From NCBI GenBank assembly GCA_943737045.1, contig CALSFV010000209.1, forward strand, positions 1,449,501-1,513,500: DNA of 64,000 nucleotides, given 5' to 3'. The translations under genes and the position numbers were made by a program. Below the pieces are notes generated by a model, which did no database searches, was not told where the DNA came from, and saw nothing but the letters and a program-made list of their open reading frames with translations. Below are positions 15,213 through 26,315 of the stretch, piece by piece; the first letter of the stretch is position 1; each line of letters opens with the position of its first letter. The DNA is from Parapristionchus giblindavisi (Eukaryota > Nematoda > Chromadorea > Rhabditida > Diplogasteridae).

Positions 15213-15758
15213 TATTCTTTCGTCAAATATTTCGCGGCTTGCCGAAATATTTCTCAGTTATAGCCGAAAATTATCAACCGAATCTCGCAAAAGACACATG
15301 TTTGAGAGGAGAATGTACCACCGATCATTCGCATGGCAAATTATCAATCAACCACTAGACTATTTTGCTTCATTTCATTCTATATCGTTTCTCTTCCTAG
15401 TACCTAGGAATAATGTTTCTCATTATTTTTGATTCGACCCTCATTCATCATTTCACCCGTTCTTCTCTTCGGTGGTCGGTTGGTCGTGATGCTGAGACGC
15501 CGCTCAAGAAAAGACAAATAGCAAAAAATGAAAACGATGTCATGCCGAAATCCCTTAGTTCTCCCCTCAAATATTTAGGCTTTCGAAAAAGTGCGCCGAA
15601 TTTTTCTCTCGATGTCTAAATCATTTTGCCGAATATTTCGGCATTCGGAAGGTCTCTCTCATTTTCGGCAGACCGCTCTATCTCTCAACGTGTGCGCGAA
15701 ATTTATTTCGGAATGCCGAAAAATATTTCGGCATGTGCCGAAATTGACGAAAGAATAT
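15213..15758. mobile_element. About 545-bp TIR element rich in CCGAAATATTTCGG
   Basis: The ends TATTCTTTCGTCAA and TTGACGAAAGAATA are inverted repeats. The interior repeats palindromic CCGAAATATTTCGGCA motifs. Copy B (near 35300-35345) lacks it: there GACCATATCTGAGCG runs straight into the flank. The target duplication is unclear. Confidence 0.65.
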
Positions 15759-15838
15759 TGTTAATTGACGGTTTAAAAAAATTTAATTTCACTATTTTTT
15801 GTACCTAGTAACTTTTGGTCCAAAATGTGGGTACTTCA

Positions 15839-17015
15839 TATCACGCATCTCGCCTATCAAGAATGTAAGAATTGACCGAAATCCACAGATTTACTACACA
15901 CTTTTGAGTTGACCCCCACTTTTCTCCACAGTTTTCGATAGGTCATGTGTAGGACATCAATAATCCAGAGTAGTAAGGATGGTAGATCACGCACCTCTCC
16001 AGGAGCTCACGTCAAAACTCGTCGTTGAGGCTCCCTCCGATGCGATTTTCTCAGTTCACAGCAGAGCTATGAAAAAGTTTCCAACAGATGAAATGTGTAT
16101 TTTCTCGAGTACTTTCAGATAAAAATGTAAAAATTCAACTTTTTAATTTTTCGTTCCCTAAGAAATTGATCGCGTTCCATAGCCCCGGGAAAGATTTTTT
16201 TAAAGACTCAATGGATAGAGCTCGTTCACAGCTCTCATTCAAGCTCTTGAGAGACGATTTTCATGGGGATTGGGCTGAATTACGTCAAAAAAAACTGCAT
16301 TTAAATGCTGGTAGATCACCAATGAAAGCTTTGATCTACTCGAAATTGTCGGCTATTTGACTGGATTGTCCTGTAACATACTGGAGAATGGAACCATCAG
16401 AAGGGACTCCTCACGCTGGTTTGGCTGCAGCGAGAGCAAAACGAATATGAGCGATCGACTTGACGTCAAAATGATCCTCAGCCCATTCTCCAGTATGTTA
16501 CAGGGCAATCCAGTCAAATAGCCGACAATTTCGAGTAGATCAAAGCTTTCTTTAGTGATCTACCTGCATTCAAATGCAGTTTTTTGGACGTAGTTCAGTC
16601 AAATCCCCATGAAAATCGTCTCCGAGCTTAAATGAAAGCTGTGAACGAGATCTATCCATTGAGCCTTTAAAAAAATCTTTCCCGGGGCTATGGAACGCGA
16701 TCAATTTCTTAGGGAGCGAAAAATTAAAAATTTGAATTTTTACATTTTTATCTGAAAGTACTCGAGAAAATACACATTTCATCTGTTGGAAACTTTTTCA
16801 TAGCTCTGCTGTGAACCGAGAAAACCGCATCGGAAGGAGCCTCAACGACGAACTTTGACGTGAGCTCCTGGAGAGGTGCGTGATCTACCATCCTTACTAC
16901 TCTGGATTATTGATGTCCTACCTAAGGCCTATCGAAAACTGTGGAGAAAAGTGGGGGTCAACTCAAAAGTGTGTAGTACATAGAATCGGTCAATTCTTAG
17001 GCGAGATGCGTGATA
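15839..17015. mobile_element. 1.18-kb foldback element, copy A
   Basis: The arms (15839 to about 16400 and about 16480 to 17015) are mutual inverses with ends TATCACGCATCTCGCC. The same element sits in the same intron of copy B at 34056-35214, so it predates the duplication that made A and B. Open frames starting MKCVFSRVLSDKN on both strands are arm mirrors. Confidence 0.75.
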
Positions 17016-17867
17016 TGTATATGAACTGTCAGGCATGCACATTAGAGATAGAGCGATGAGTATACCAGTTCTTGGTAACTTGAAACACGAATCGACCTGG
17101 TTGAGAGTGTTGAGTTGGCTACCGGGAAAAGGGAACGTTCTGGGAACAGAAATCTGTCTGTTCACCGCCCGTTTCTCACCCCAAATTATTAATACAATCA
17201 TCTGATTCCTCTTTCAGCACCAGGGCTTCCTCGTTCCTCCGCTGCACTGCATTGCAATGGGAGCGTCACTCGGAATTATCATGAGTGAGTTGATCTTTGG
17301 TCTTTGATCTTTGAACTTTGGTAGTTGATTTGCTCAGGCAACCGCACGGCTACTATACGCTCGCTAGACGAGGATCGACTGAGGTTTATGAACTATGCGG
17401 CAAGATATTTAGAAAAAATATTTTGATCTTTGATCTTTACAGTTCTGGGTCTCACTGTTCGCATTCAATAGGGTACTCTTGATGATCGGCATATCACAGC
17501 AGATCGGTAAGATTTGTTTGTAGTTTGATCTCATATTCGTGTAGTTTGATCTTTGATCTTTTGCAGTCAGTTCATGATCGTGAACAAAGGCAGTTCAGCG
17601 AATGAGTTTGGCGTGAAGACGACGGTCAAGGATCTCGGATATGAATGGTATATTGGAAGGGATTAGGAAAGATCAAAGATCAACAATCACAGAAAAACGG
17701 TAAAAATGGCAGCCTAATGAAGAAAACAAAGTATGAAAGATATTATTGATTAGTCGATGGCAATAGTGATGAACCTTTTCATTACATGTACCATGAATCC
17801 GTCATGATACAGTAATGGGGCATTGCTACAGTACTCTCGAATGATATGGTAAGATTACGGTAATCAA

Positions 17868-19466
17868 TCAATCGATAGCGGCCATCTTCAGTTCGGCCGC
17901 GACGCGACCATTGAACAGCGGGAGTACGGTAGCATCATCCTGTAAATCAATCAATAATCATTGCATTACTGTATGATACAGTACCTTAACAAGGAGCAGT
18001 TGATATTTTTGATTATTGTATCCTCGTCGTCGTCAAAGTCGTCACAGGAAGTCTTGAAGAAAAATCTGAAATCAATAGTCACGGTACTGCATCCGATAAT
18101 ACTATAAACATGGCCAATTCGTTCCAATTTTATCTGGTATCAATTGCCGCATAATGAATGCAGAATTTATTTTTTTAAATTAATAATAATAATAGCAAAT
18201 AATATTTAAAATAACTGACTGTACTCCAGCATTGCTCGGAATGGAGAAGTGTCTTCTGAACTCCTTCAGCGTCAAGGATCCATCGACTGTGGGCACGTGT
18301 GCTACCACAGGAACACCACCGATACCACGGTAACCTTAACAGGAAGGACTTAATACTTTTTGGTGAGCTTGTAACATATTGGTAGAGTTTGAACAGGCGC
18401 AACTACTATAATAGAAAAGTGAAGACAAACAACCCGGTGATTGCCCGTTTCACAAAGTCATTGAAACGCAAATCAACAATGGGTCTCAGTTTTATCGACA
18501 TAAAAAAAGTATTGTAGAAATATATGTAAAGGCTGACTAATCGTTATTAGCTGCTGTGCACTCTGTTTCCTTCTGCCCTGTTCATGACTACGATGATGAG
18601 GATAATGTTCAGTCAGTCGTTGATCGATATTGTGGTGTTGATCTACCGTATCCTTTCTGCAATTTCCAATAAATGAAAAAAAAACTAACATTGGAATGAT
18701 TTAGCCAATCTGCTCATCATAGCCTAGAAACCAATGCAAATGAACCCGTTGAATTGACGTATTTTTGTCCTGACAAAGTCGAAATAGTCTTTAAAATACG
18801 ATGCACACCTTTGCCGGACAAAATTGATCAAAATCAAATAAATGGAATAGACGCAGCGACTAAACACAGTAAGTCGGGGCTCAAGCTAATATGAATCTCT
18901 ACTCTCACCTTGATCGTTCCATTGAATGATGATGACTATGATGGAGTGGAGTGAGTTGAGGAGGAGGGGCCATGGGAGTATGAGAGGAGCCTGATAGAAA
19001 GTATTCATAAAACGTATACGGTAAAGGTACATCGTGTACTGCATGACACATGAAGCACTGCGGGTGATCACTTCTAAACCAGTGGCTTTATTCAATGCCA
19101 ACACAACAGGATATCATTCTCCCCTCGATGGTGTTTTCATGGAAGCCCACAACACGAAACCAACAGGTCAAATGTCAATCTCATGATATGTGCCATTCCG
19201 ATCATGGCTTTGACCAGTTGCTTTCGTGTTTTAGCTAGCTCGGTAAAGACTATCTGGGGTGTGAGGGAATGCTACCAATAGCGTGTCTTGGGAAACATGC
19301 TTATAATCATTTATAATCCCATAAAAATGCATTAATATAAGATATATTCTTCATACCAGGTAAACTCCTTTTCCTCGATGTGGTCTCATCTGATGGAGCG
19401 AGTGATTCAATGCCGCTACTATCGTAGGTTGGACAGGAGAAGTTTGCACGATCTTTCGATCGAGAT
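17868..19466 (-). pseudogene. axin: Axin-like gene, 3' six exons, copy AX1
   Basis: Exons in coding order: a 19466-19357 (DRANFSCPTYDSSGIESLAP), b 18990-18909 (SSHTPMAPPPQ, His-rich), c 18656-18538 (KDTVDQHHNIDQ...HHRSHEQGRRKQ), d 18334-18220 and e 18065-17985 (DIX core, [12 protein letters not shown] then FFFKTSCDDFDDDED), f 17939-17868 (ATVLPLFNGRVAAELKMAAI, TGA). A DIX domain at the extreme C-terminus, preceded by a His-rich linker, is the Axin arrangement; Dishevelled has it N-terminal. DIX mediates polymerisation in Wnt signalling. Exon e is 81 nt against 103 in AX2/AX3, a 22-nt deletion after GAGGATAC, so the end is out of frame. Otherwise splice sites and phases are intact. The 5' RGS-domain exons are not present. 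Confidence 0.75.
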
Positions 19467-19627
19467 CTGTATTATTGCTCAATTGTTAAAGCCACACCCA
19501 AACTAGTTTTAAAGTTTCCGCTCTGGCCACACTCTCTCGGTTTCTTTGTCTACAATAGAGTATTGTCAATGAAGAGAGTGAAATCTGATATGCGGTATGT
19601 TCTCTATTCTAATTGAGAGGTTCAGAG

Positions 19628-19703
19628 CGAAGCGTGTATAGCTAAGTGGTTACATGCCAGCGTTCGTAACCGTGCCACGCGGGTTCGATCCCCGTTTGCA
19701 ATT
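19628..19703 (+). other. tRNA-like (pol III A/B box) sequence, left arm
   Basis: TAGCTAAGTGG fits the A-box consensus. GGTTCGATCCC fits the B box, within a T-arm whose 5-bp stem pairs (GCGGG...CCCGT). I could not close an acceptor or anticodon stem, so it is more likely a tRNA-derived repeat than a working tRNA. Its mirror lies at 26078-26153. Confidence 0.5.
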
Positions 19704-20378
19704 TTCTATATATTTTCAAAAACTCGCGCCTTTCCCGGGACATGAATGAACTTTAATCCCGTGCTTACGGTATTCCGGGTCATATAAAAATTTTAGAGAA
19801 AATTGTTTTTTGTATTCAGGGAGAAGTGATCTATAGTTCTGCCTGGCCAGTTTAGTCACGAAAAAACTCGAGGGCCCCCTTCTTTAACAGACTGTGTAGA
19901 ACATTGCGAAATAAAATGAAGAGGGTCATGAACGTTAAAGAAATGTTTGTTAACAAATGTGACTTCACACGCATGTCCGGAGGCCGTTTGCCAAAGACGC
20001 TTGTAACGTCACCTTTGTCGACAAACCGTTTTCCAACGTTCATTCTTACGGTCAAGGCTGGGCGTACAGTACATCTGTAAATTTATCGACATGCTCAGCA
20101 TGAAGCAATCCAGGTTAATAAAGCAAAAATTATGGATTTCAGAATACTCTCGAGTTATTGACTTGATTTTGAATGAGGGTAGCATTTGTGATTGATTATA
20201 TGGCCAAGAAAAATGAGGAAAGGAAGAATGGGGTGGAAAGAGAGGGGGATCTGTCATTGTCTCTTCTCGAAAAAAGGTGCAATTGGCAATTTCCCAGTCT
20301 CCCGGTGGTTTCTTGTTTCTGATTCAGAAGAATTATGAGGAATTGCACGTTATTTTAGTATGCTTCCGATAATTTCAC

Positions 20379-20381
<3 letters not shown>

Positions 20382-20458
<77 letters not shown>
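20382..20458. repeat. (TA)n run at palindrome centre, left
   Basis: It is an almost pure TA microsatellite at the end of the left duplicated arm. A shorter one (25390-25402) ends the right arm. TA-targeting elements have inserted here. Confidence 0.95.
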
Positions 20459-20461
<3 letters not shown>

Positions 20462-23400
20462 GAGAAGAATCGCGAGAAAATCGACCGTTTCGGAGGGTCC
20501 GCGGACATAGAAATTTCGACCCCCTGAAAAATTCAGATTAAGTACTTTGAACGATGCTCTATCGAACTGCGTTGGCCGAATTTGCATATCTGCTCTCATT
20601 TTCGAGTAGCGGTAGGTCAAAGTTGGCAGGTACGGTATTTTTGGCTCGAGTGCCTCAGAAAAATGATCATAACTCCGTTCAAAATAATGATAGACAATTT
20701 TTCAAAAAAAGAATCGAAAGAGGAGATCTTGGGCACCATTTCCCAGTTGATGACGTCATTTTTCGACCATGCGCCGGTGCGGGGCGGTCGGTTTTATGAA
20801 AAAGTGACGTAACTTTCCTAATCGGAAAAAGTGCACTTTTCTTCTATGCGCGTTTTGTTGCACCTATATGTGTCTAAAAATGACCCAAGTTTCAGAGGAT
20901 TTCCGAATTGGAAAAAAAAGCGTTGATTTTAGTGACGCGACCTCGGCTTATTCCTTTATTTAGTGACGCGACCTCGGCTTATTCCTTTATCAAGAAACAG
21001 CAAAGAAGCTAAAATGACTCAAAAACATCCGAAAAAAACATTACGAGCTCAAAATACCCATATATGACAGTTATTTGAAACACAAAATCACCAAGTTCCG
21101 AAAAATTTGAAAAAAAACCGTATTTTGCTTTTCCACGTGGAAAAAACGTTTCAGTAATGATAATTAATTTTTATAATATTTCTTATAATGTTTTTGAACA
21201 TTTATGTTTTTGGAAGTGAAGGCCTACCTGCTCTTAGAGCCGAGATTTCCGCCATCGAGATTACACGCGCGCGCCCCAACTCCGCGCGACTCACGGAGGG
21301 CAACGGGTACGAATTCTTTCTCATCCGTATCCGGGCGGTTTTTATCCGTATCCGTGAAAAAGTATGTACGTGTATATGCTATTTCACGGTCGCAGTGATA
21401 AATCTTTAATCCCTTCCCCCAATCACTTTTCGCATTTCGTTTACAATCGTTTAGGTCTAGATCGACGCAAAAACACTTAAATTATTGCGCGTAACTGGGA
21501 ACAGCGAACAAAATAGTCGAAATAGAATTGAAAAGGCCAGAAACTTGCGAGTGTTTTATACTTTTAGCGCGGGAAGAGCATTTCGCTAGCGCGGAAGGTC
21601 GCTGCGCGTCCATCTGCCTCAATTACCCTTTGAGAAGAGATGTATTGCCATAAAATGAACGTTTTCCAGCTCAGAATGACTCAAAACAACTTGTTTCATC
21701 ATTCTTAGCACGAAAAACTCCTTGGAACACGTTTTCTGTGTCTGTAAAAATCAGCAAAAGATTTGGATCGAACCGGGGTTCGAACCCGCTCGGTGTTTTT
21801 AGAGCGGTACCTCTTTACATCGACGCCTCGAATGATTTTGCTTATTTTATTTATTTATTTATCGTACACCGCAAGGGTGTTTCAACAACTACAAAGTGTT
21901 CGAGTGCAAAACAAATATGTGAAAGAAGAGAGAGAGAGAGAGAGAGCGAGGAAGGTTTGGGGGGGGGGGGGGGGGGCTCACACTCGTTCTTTGTTGTTCA
22001 AATGGAACTCTGTTCGCTCAGTTTTCTAACATCTCCATTTCGTGTAGTTGCCAGATGTTAGTCTAACTTCTCCTTTTTTCTCTCCCTGTCTGTTCACGAA
22101 AGAGCGTGTGGGAGTGAGAGAGCGGATGATGAGCAGTCGCGCGGAGTTGGGGCGCGCGCGTGTAATCTCGATGGCGGATATCTCGGCTCTAAGAGCAGGT
22201 AGGCCTTCACTTCCAAAAACATAAATGTTCAAAAACATTATAAGAAATATTATAAAGATTAATTAACATTACTGAAACGTTTTTTCCACGTGGAAAAGCA
22301 AAATATATTTTTTATTCAAATTTTTCGGAACTCGGTGATTTTGTGTTTCAAATAACCGTCATATATGGGTATTTTGAGCTCGTAATGTTTTTTCGGATGT
22401 TTTTGAGTCATTTAAGCTCTTTTGCTGTTTCTTGATAAAGGAATAAGCCGTTATTTCCTTTGACAGGTCCGAGGTCGCATCACTAAAATCAACGCTTTTT
22501 TTTGCATTTCTCAAATCCTCTGAAACTTGGGTCATTTTTAGACACATATGGATGCAACAAAACGCGCATAGAAGCAAAGTTCACTTTTTCCGATTAGGAA
22601 AGTTACGTCACTTTTTCATAAAACCGACCGCCCCGCACCGGCGCATGGTCGACAAATGAGGTCATCAACTGGGAAATGTTGCCCAAGATCTCCTCTTTCG
22701 ATGCTTTTTTTTGAAAAATTGTCTATCATTATTTTGAACGGAGTTATGATCATTTTTCTGACGCACACTCGAGCCAAAAATACCGTACCTGCCAACTTTG
22801 ACCTACCGCTACTCGAAAATGAGAGCAGATATGCAAATTCGGCCAACGCAGTTCGATAGAGCATCGTTCAAAGTACTTAATCTGAATTTTTCAGGGGGTC
22901 GAATTTTCTATGTCCGCGGACCCTCCGAAACGGTCGATTCTCTCGCGATTCCTCTCATATATGGGTATTTTGAGCTCGTAATGTTTTTTCGAATCTTTTT
23001 GAGTCATTTTAGTTCCTTTGCTGTTTCTTGATAAAGGAACAAGCCGAGGTCGCGTCACTAAATAAAGGAATAAGCCGAGGTCGCGTCACTAAAATCAACG
23101 CCTTTTTTTTCCAATTCTCAAATCCTCTGAAACTTGGGTCATTTTTAGACACATATGGGTGCAACAAAACGCGCATAGAAGAAAAGTGCACTTTTTCCGA
23201 TTAGGAAAGTTACATCACTTTTTCATAAAACCGACCGCCCCGCACCGGCGCATGGTCGAAAAATGACGTCATCAACTGAGAAATGGTGCCCAAGATCTCC
23301 TCTTTCGATGCTTTTTTTGAAAAATTGTCTATCATTATTTTGAACGGAGTTATGATCATTTTTCTGACGCACACTCGAGCCAAAAATACCGTACCTGCCA

Positions 23401-24172
23401 ACTTTGACCTACCGCTACTCGAAAATGAGAGCAGATATGCAAATTCGGCCAATGCAGTTCGATAGAGCATCGTTCAAAGTACTTAATCTGAATTTTTCAG
23501 GGGGTCGAATTTTCTATGTCCGCGGACCCTCCGAAACGGTCGATTCTCTCGCGATTCCTCTCATATATGGGTATTTTGAGCTCGTAATGTTTTTTCGAAT
23601 CTTTTTGAGTCATTTTAGTTCCTTTGCTGTTTCTTGATAAAGGAATAAGCCGAGGTCGCGTCACTAAATAAAGGAATAAGCCGAGGTCGCGTCACTAAAA
23701 TCAACGCCTTTTTTTTCCAATTCTCAAATCCTCTGAAACTTGGGTCATTTTTAGACACATATGGGTGCAACAAAACGCGCATAGAAGAAAAGTGCACTTT
23801 TTCCGATTAGGAAAGTTACGTCACTTTTTCATAAAACCGACCGCCCCGCACCGGCGCATGGTCGAAAAATGACGTCATCAACTGAGAAATGGTGCCCAAG
23901 ATCTCCTCTTTCGATGCTTTTTTTTGAAAAATTGTCTATCATTATTTTGAACGGAGTTATGATCATTTTTCTGACGCACACTCGAGCCAAAAATACCGTA
24001 CCTGCCAACTTTGACCTACCGCTACTCGAAAATGAGAGCAGATATGCAAATTCGGCCAACGCAGTTCGATAGAGCATCGTTCAAAGTACTTAATCTGAAT
24101 TTTTCAGGGGGTCGAAATTTCTATGTCCGCGGACCCTCCGAAACGGTCGATTTTCTCGCGATTCCTCTCATA
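20459..24172. mobile_element. 3.7-kb TATGAG-family foldback with internal tandem amplification
   Basis: The ends are TATGAGAAGAATCGCG and CGCGATTCCTCTCATA in TA context. The left arm (20459 to about 21290) mirrors the region from about 22135 on. The right arm is enlarged by a 606-bp tandem repeat (landmark AGTTACGTCACTTTTTC at 22601, 23208, 23814). The spacer 21290-22135 has a G-run of about 17 at 21960 and a copy of the 13613 palindrome arm. No transposase seen; a non-autonomous TA-inserting element. Confidence 0.75.
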
Positions 24173-24194
24173 TAGTAAATGATATATATATATA

Positions 24195-25389
24195 TTAGGT
24201 TGAGTCATAATTAACCGTGGATTTTGAACTTCAACTTTGACTTGAAAATTCTTTGTCAATCAATGAGCGTATGAATCATTCTAGCCACCATCATTGTCGA
24301 TGGTCTTCTGCCAAAGTGTGGGCAACGGCTCGATTCCCTCCTCAAACCACGCGGCCGGCTTGGAGGCGAAGAAGGTGGTCAGCCGCGATTCGACCTCGAC
24401 TCGATTCTGGAAGTGTTTTTCCACCATGGCACGATGCACATCACCGATGAGCCAATAATCGGAGGGGCATTGTCCGTTGTATATTTGGGCTAGGGGTGGA
24501 CTCACCAGCCAAACGTCATCAGCTCTTTCTCGAAGGCCTTCACCATGTAGGGGCGCGTACTAAGCTGCTGAAAGACAATTCGATCACCTGCCGCCCGTGA
24601 AGATCCGAGTTTCTGCTTGAGAGTTCGTAGTTGGGAAGCGTAATAGGCGACGTTGATGGCCTATTCTTCGGATAGCAGCTCCCTGCGGTACACGCCTTTG
24701 ACATCCCACCAAACACTGAACATGCCATTTTTCTCGCGTAGCTCGGGTTTGGAGACGTCCTCTGCCTGATCCCACGTGTTCGCCCACTGGGCAAGGCGCA
24801 CAACGTTGTGGTACAGTATTCACTTATCATCACCAGTGACGATATTAGCCAGCCATGCGTTGGTCCTTTCGTAGCTAAGTAATTACCTGGTGAACCCGGA
24901 ATGGTCATCCTTGTTCTTTTCGTTCAGGAAGTGAGGAACCCCTCGGCTCATCTTTCGCGCCTTGTCGATTGAGCGGTGATCGCGAACGATAGTGGACTGT
25001 GACACAACAAGAGTAGAGGCCATTTACCAGTTGGTCATATACGGATCAGCCTCGAAGCTATTCTTCAGTAGGTCCAAATAGTTGCTTGGATGACGACCTC
25101 GACCTTCCTCTTCTTCATATTGTAATTCTTCTATAATATATGAAGCGATGGAACCAATATTGCACCGTTGTTAGAAGGGGTGTCCGAGTGGTAAACATAA
25201 GCCATGCGCCGTCGACTATCAGGGACTTTAAGGCCAGACAAAAAAAAGGAAAAGCATGACATGCCGAATATGTTGTTTATTCGTATGGAAATTATTCGTT
25301 ATTTCTTAACTGGCGGGGGACTATAATGACTGATATCTCTGGGAGTGAGAGAGGGGCAAAAATCCACGGTTAATTATGACTCAACCTAA
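24195..25389 (-). mobile_element. mariner-family element with decayed transposase
   Basis: About 31-bp inverted ends (TTAGGTTGAGTCATAATTAA) flank 1195 bp and are bounded by TA. On the minus strand the transposase can be followed in pieces: VTGDD, then MFSVWWDVKGVY, then the C-terminal LTTFFASKPAAWFEEGI and LPTLWQKTIDNDGG. All are mariner marks. Stop codons, frame changes and loss of the HDNARPH segment show it is dead. The full-length family size is about 1.3 kb, so little else is deleted. Confidence 0.9.
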
Positions 25390-26077
25390 TATATATATAT
25401 GTTATGTGAAATTACCGGAAGCATACTAAAATAAAGTGCAATTCCTCATAATTCTTCTGAATCAGAAACAAGAAACCACCGGGAGACTGGGAAATTGCCA
25501 ATTGCACCTTTTTTTGAAAGAGACAATGACAGATCCCCCTCTCTTTCCACCCCATTCTTCCTTTCCTCATTTTTCTTGGCCATATAATCAACCACAAATG
25601 CTACCCTCATTCAAAATCTAGTCAATAACTCGAGAGTATTCTGAAATCCATAATTTTTGCTTTATTAACCTGGATTGCTTCATGCTGAGCATGTCGATAA
25701 ATTTACAGATGTACTGTACGCCCAGCCTTGACCGTAAGAATGAACGTTGGAAAACGGTTTGTCGACAAAGGTGACGTTACAAGCGTCTTTGGCAAACGGC
25801 CTCCGACCATGCGTGTGAAGTCACATTTGTTAACAAACATTTCTTTAACGTTCATGACCCACTTCATTTTATTTCGCAATGTTCTACACAGTCTGATAAA
25901 GAAGGGGGCCCTCGAGTTTTTTCGTGACTAAACTGGCCAGGCAGAACTATAGATAACTTCTCCCTGAATACAAAAAACAATTTTCTCTAAAATTTTATAT
26001 GACCCGGAATACCGTAAGCACGGGATTAAAGTTCATTCATGTCCAGGGAAAGGCGCGAGTTTTTGAAAATATATAGA

Positions 26078-26153
26078 AAATTGCAAACGGGGATCGAACC
26101 CGCGTGGCACGGTTACGAACGCTGGCATGTAACCACTTAGCTATACACGCTTC
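26078..26153 (-). other. tRNA-like (pol III A/B box) sequence, right arm
   Basis: It is the mirror of 19628-19703, on the opposite strand within the inverted duplication, with the same A-box and B-box core. The pair shows the duplicated arms extend well beyond the axin exons. Confidence 0.5.
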
Positions 26154-26315
26154 GCTCTGAACCTCTCAATTAGAATAGAGAACATACCGCATATCAGATT
26201 TCACTCTCTTCATTGACAATACTCTATTGTAGACAAAGAAACCGAGAGAGTGTGGCCAGAGCGGAAACTTTAAAACTAGTTTGGGTGTGGCTTTAACAAT
26301 TGAGCAATAATACAG

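Larger units (their letters stand above)
7019..17660 (+). pseudogene. DNAJC22: DNAJC22/wurst copy A, 5' part only
   Basis: Exons are 7019-7072 (MTDRPPPTAQ..., start after CTTACAG, a possible trans-splice acceptor), 7220-7340 (LLGGHKVYLRRYPEAFLYL, TM2-like turn), 7731-7833 (GPFYDTFRLSDEVN), 8469-8566, 8948-8971 (truncated), 9018-9103 (VYVIGNLGDERRS), 17218-17284 (LVPPLHCIAMGASLG), 17338-17399, 17443-17506 and 17567 to about 17647. Order and spacing follow vertebrate DNAJC22, a membrane J-protein linked to clathrin-mediated endocytosis. Lesions: exon 5 has lost its 3' half and donor. Exon 8 ends in GCAAG instead of GTGAG. Exon 9 lacks 7 nt found in copy B (frameshift). The last five exons are missing, and at about 17650 the sequence joins axin 3' flank directly. 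A 5.8-kb nested insertion splits the intron after exon 6. This is the only copy with exons 1-2. Confidence 0.8.

Noticed and set aside
17868..18334. Dishevelled rather than Axin
   Set aside because: The DIX domain is the last thing before the stop and a His-rich linker precedes it. Dishevelled has DIX at its N-terminus followed by PDZ and DEP, none of which is seen.
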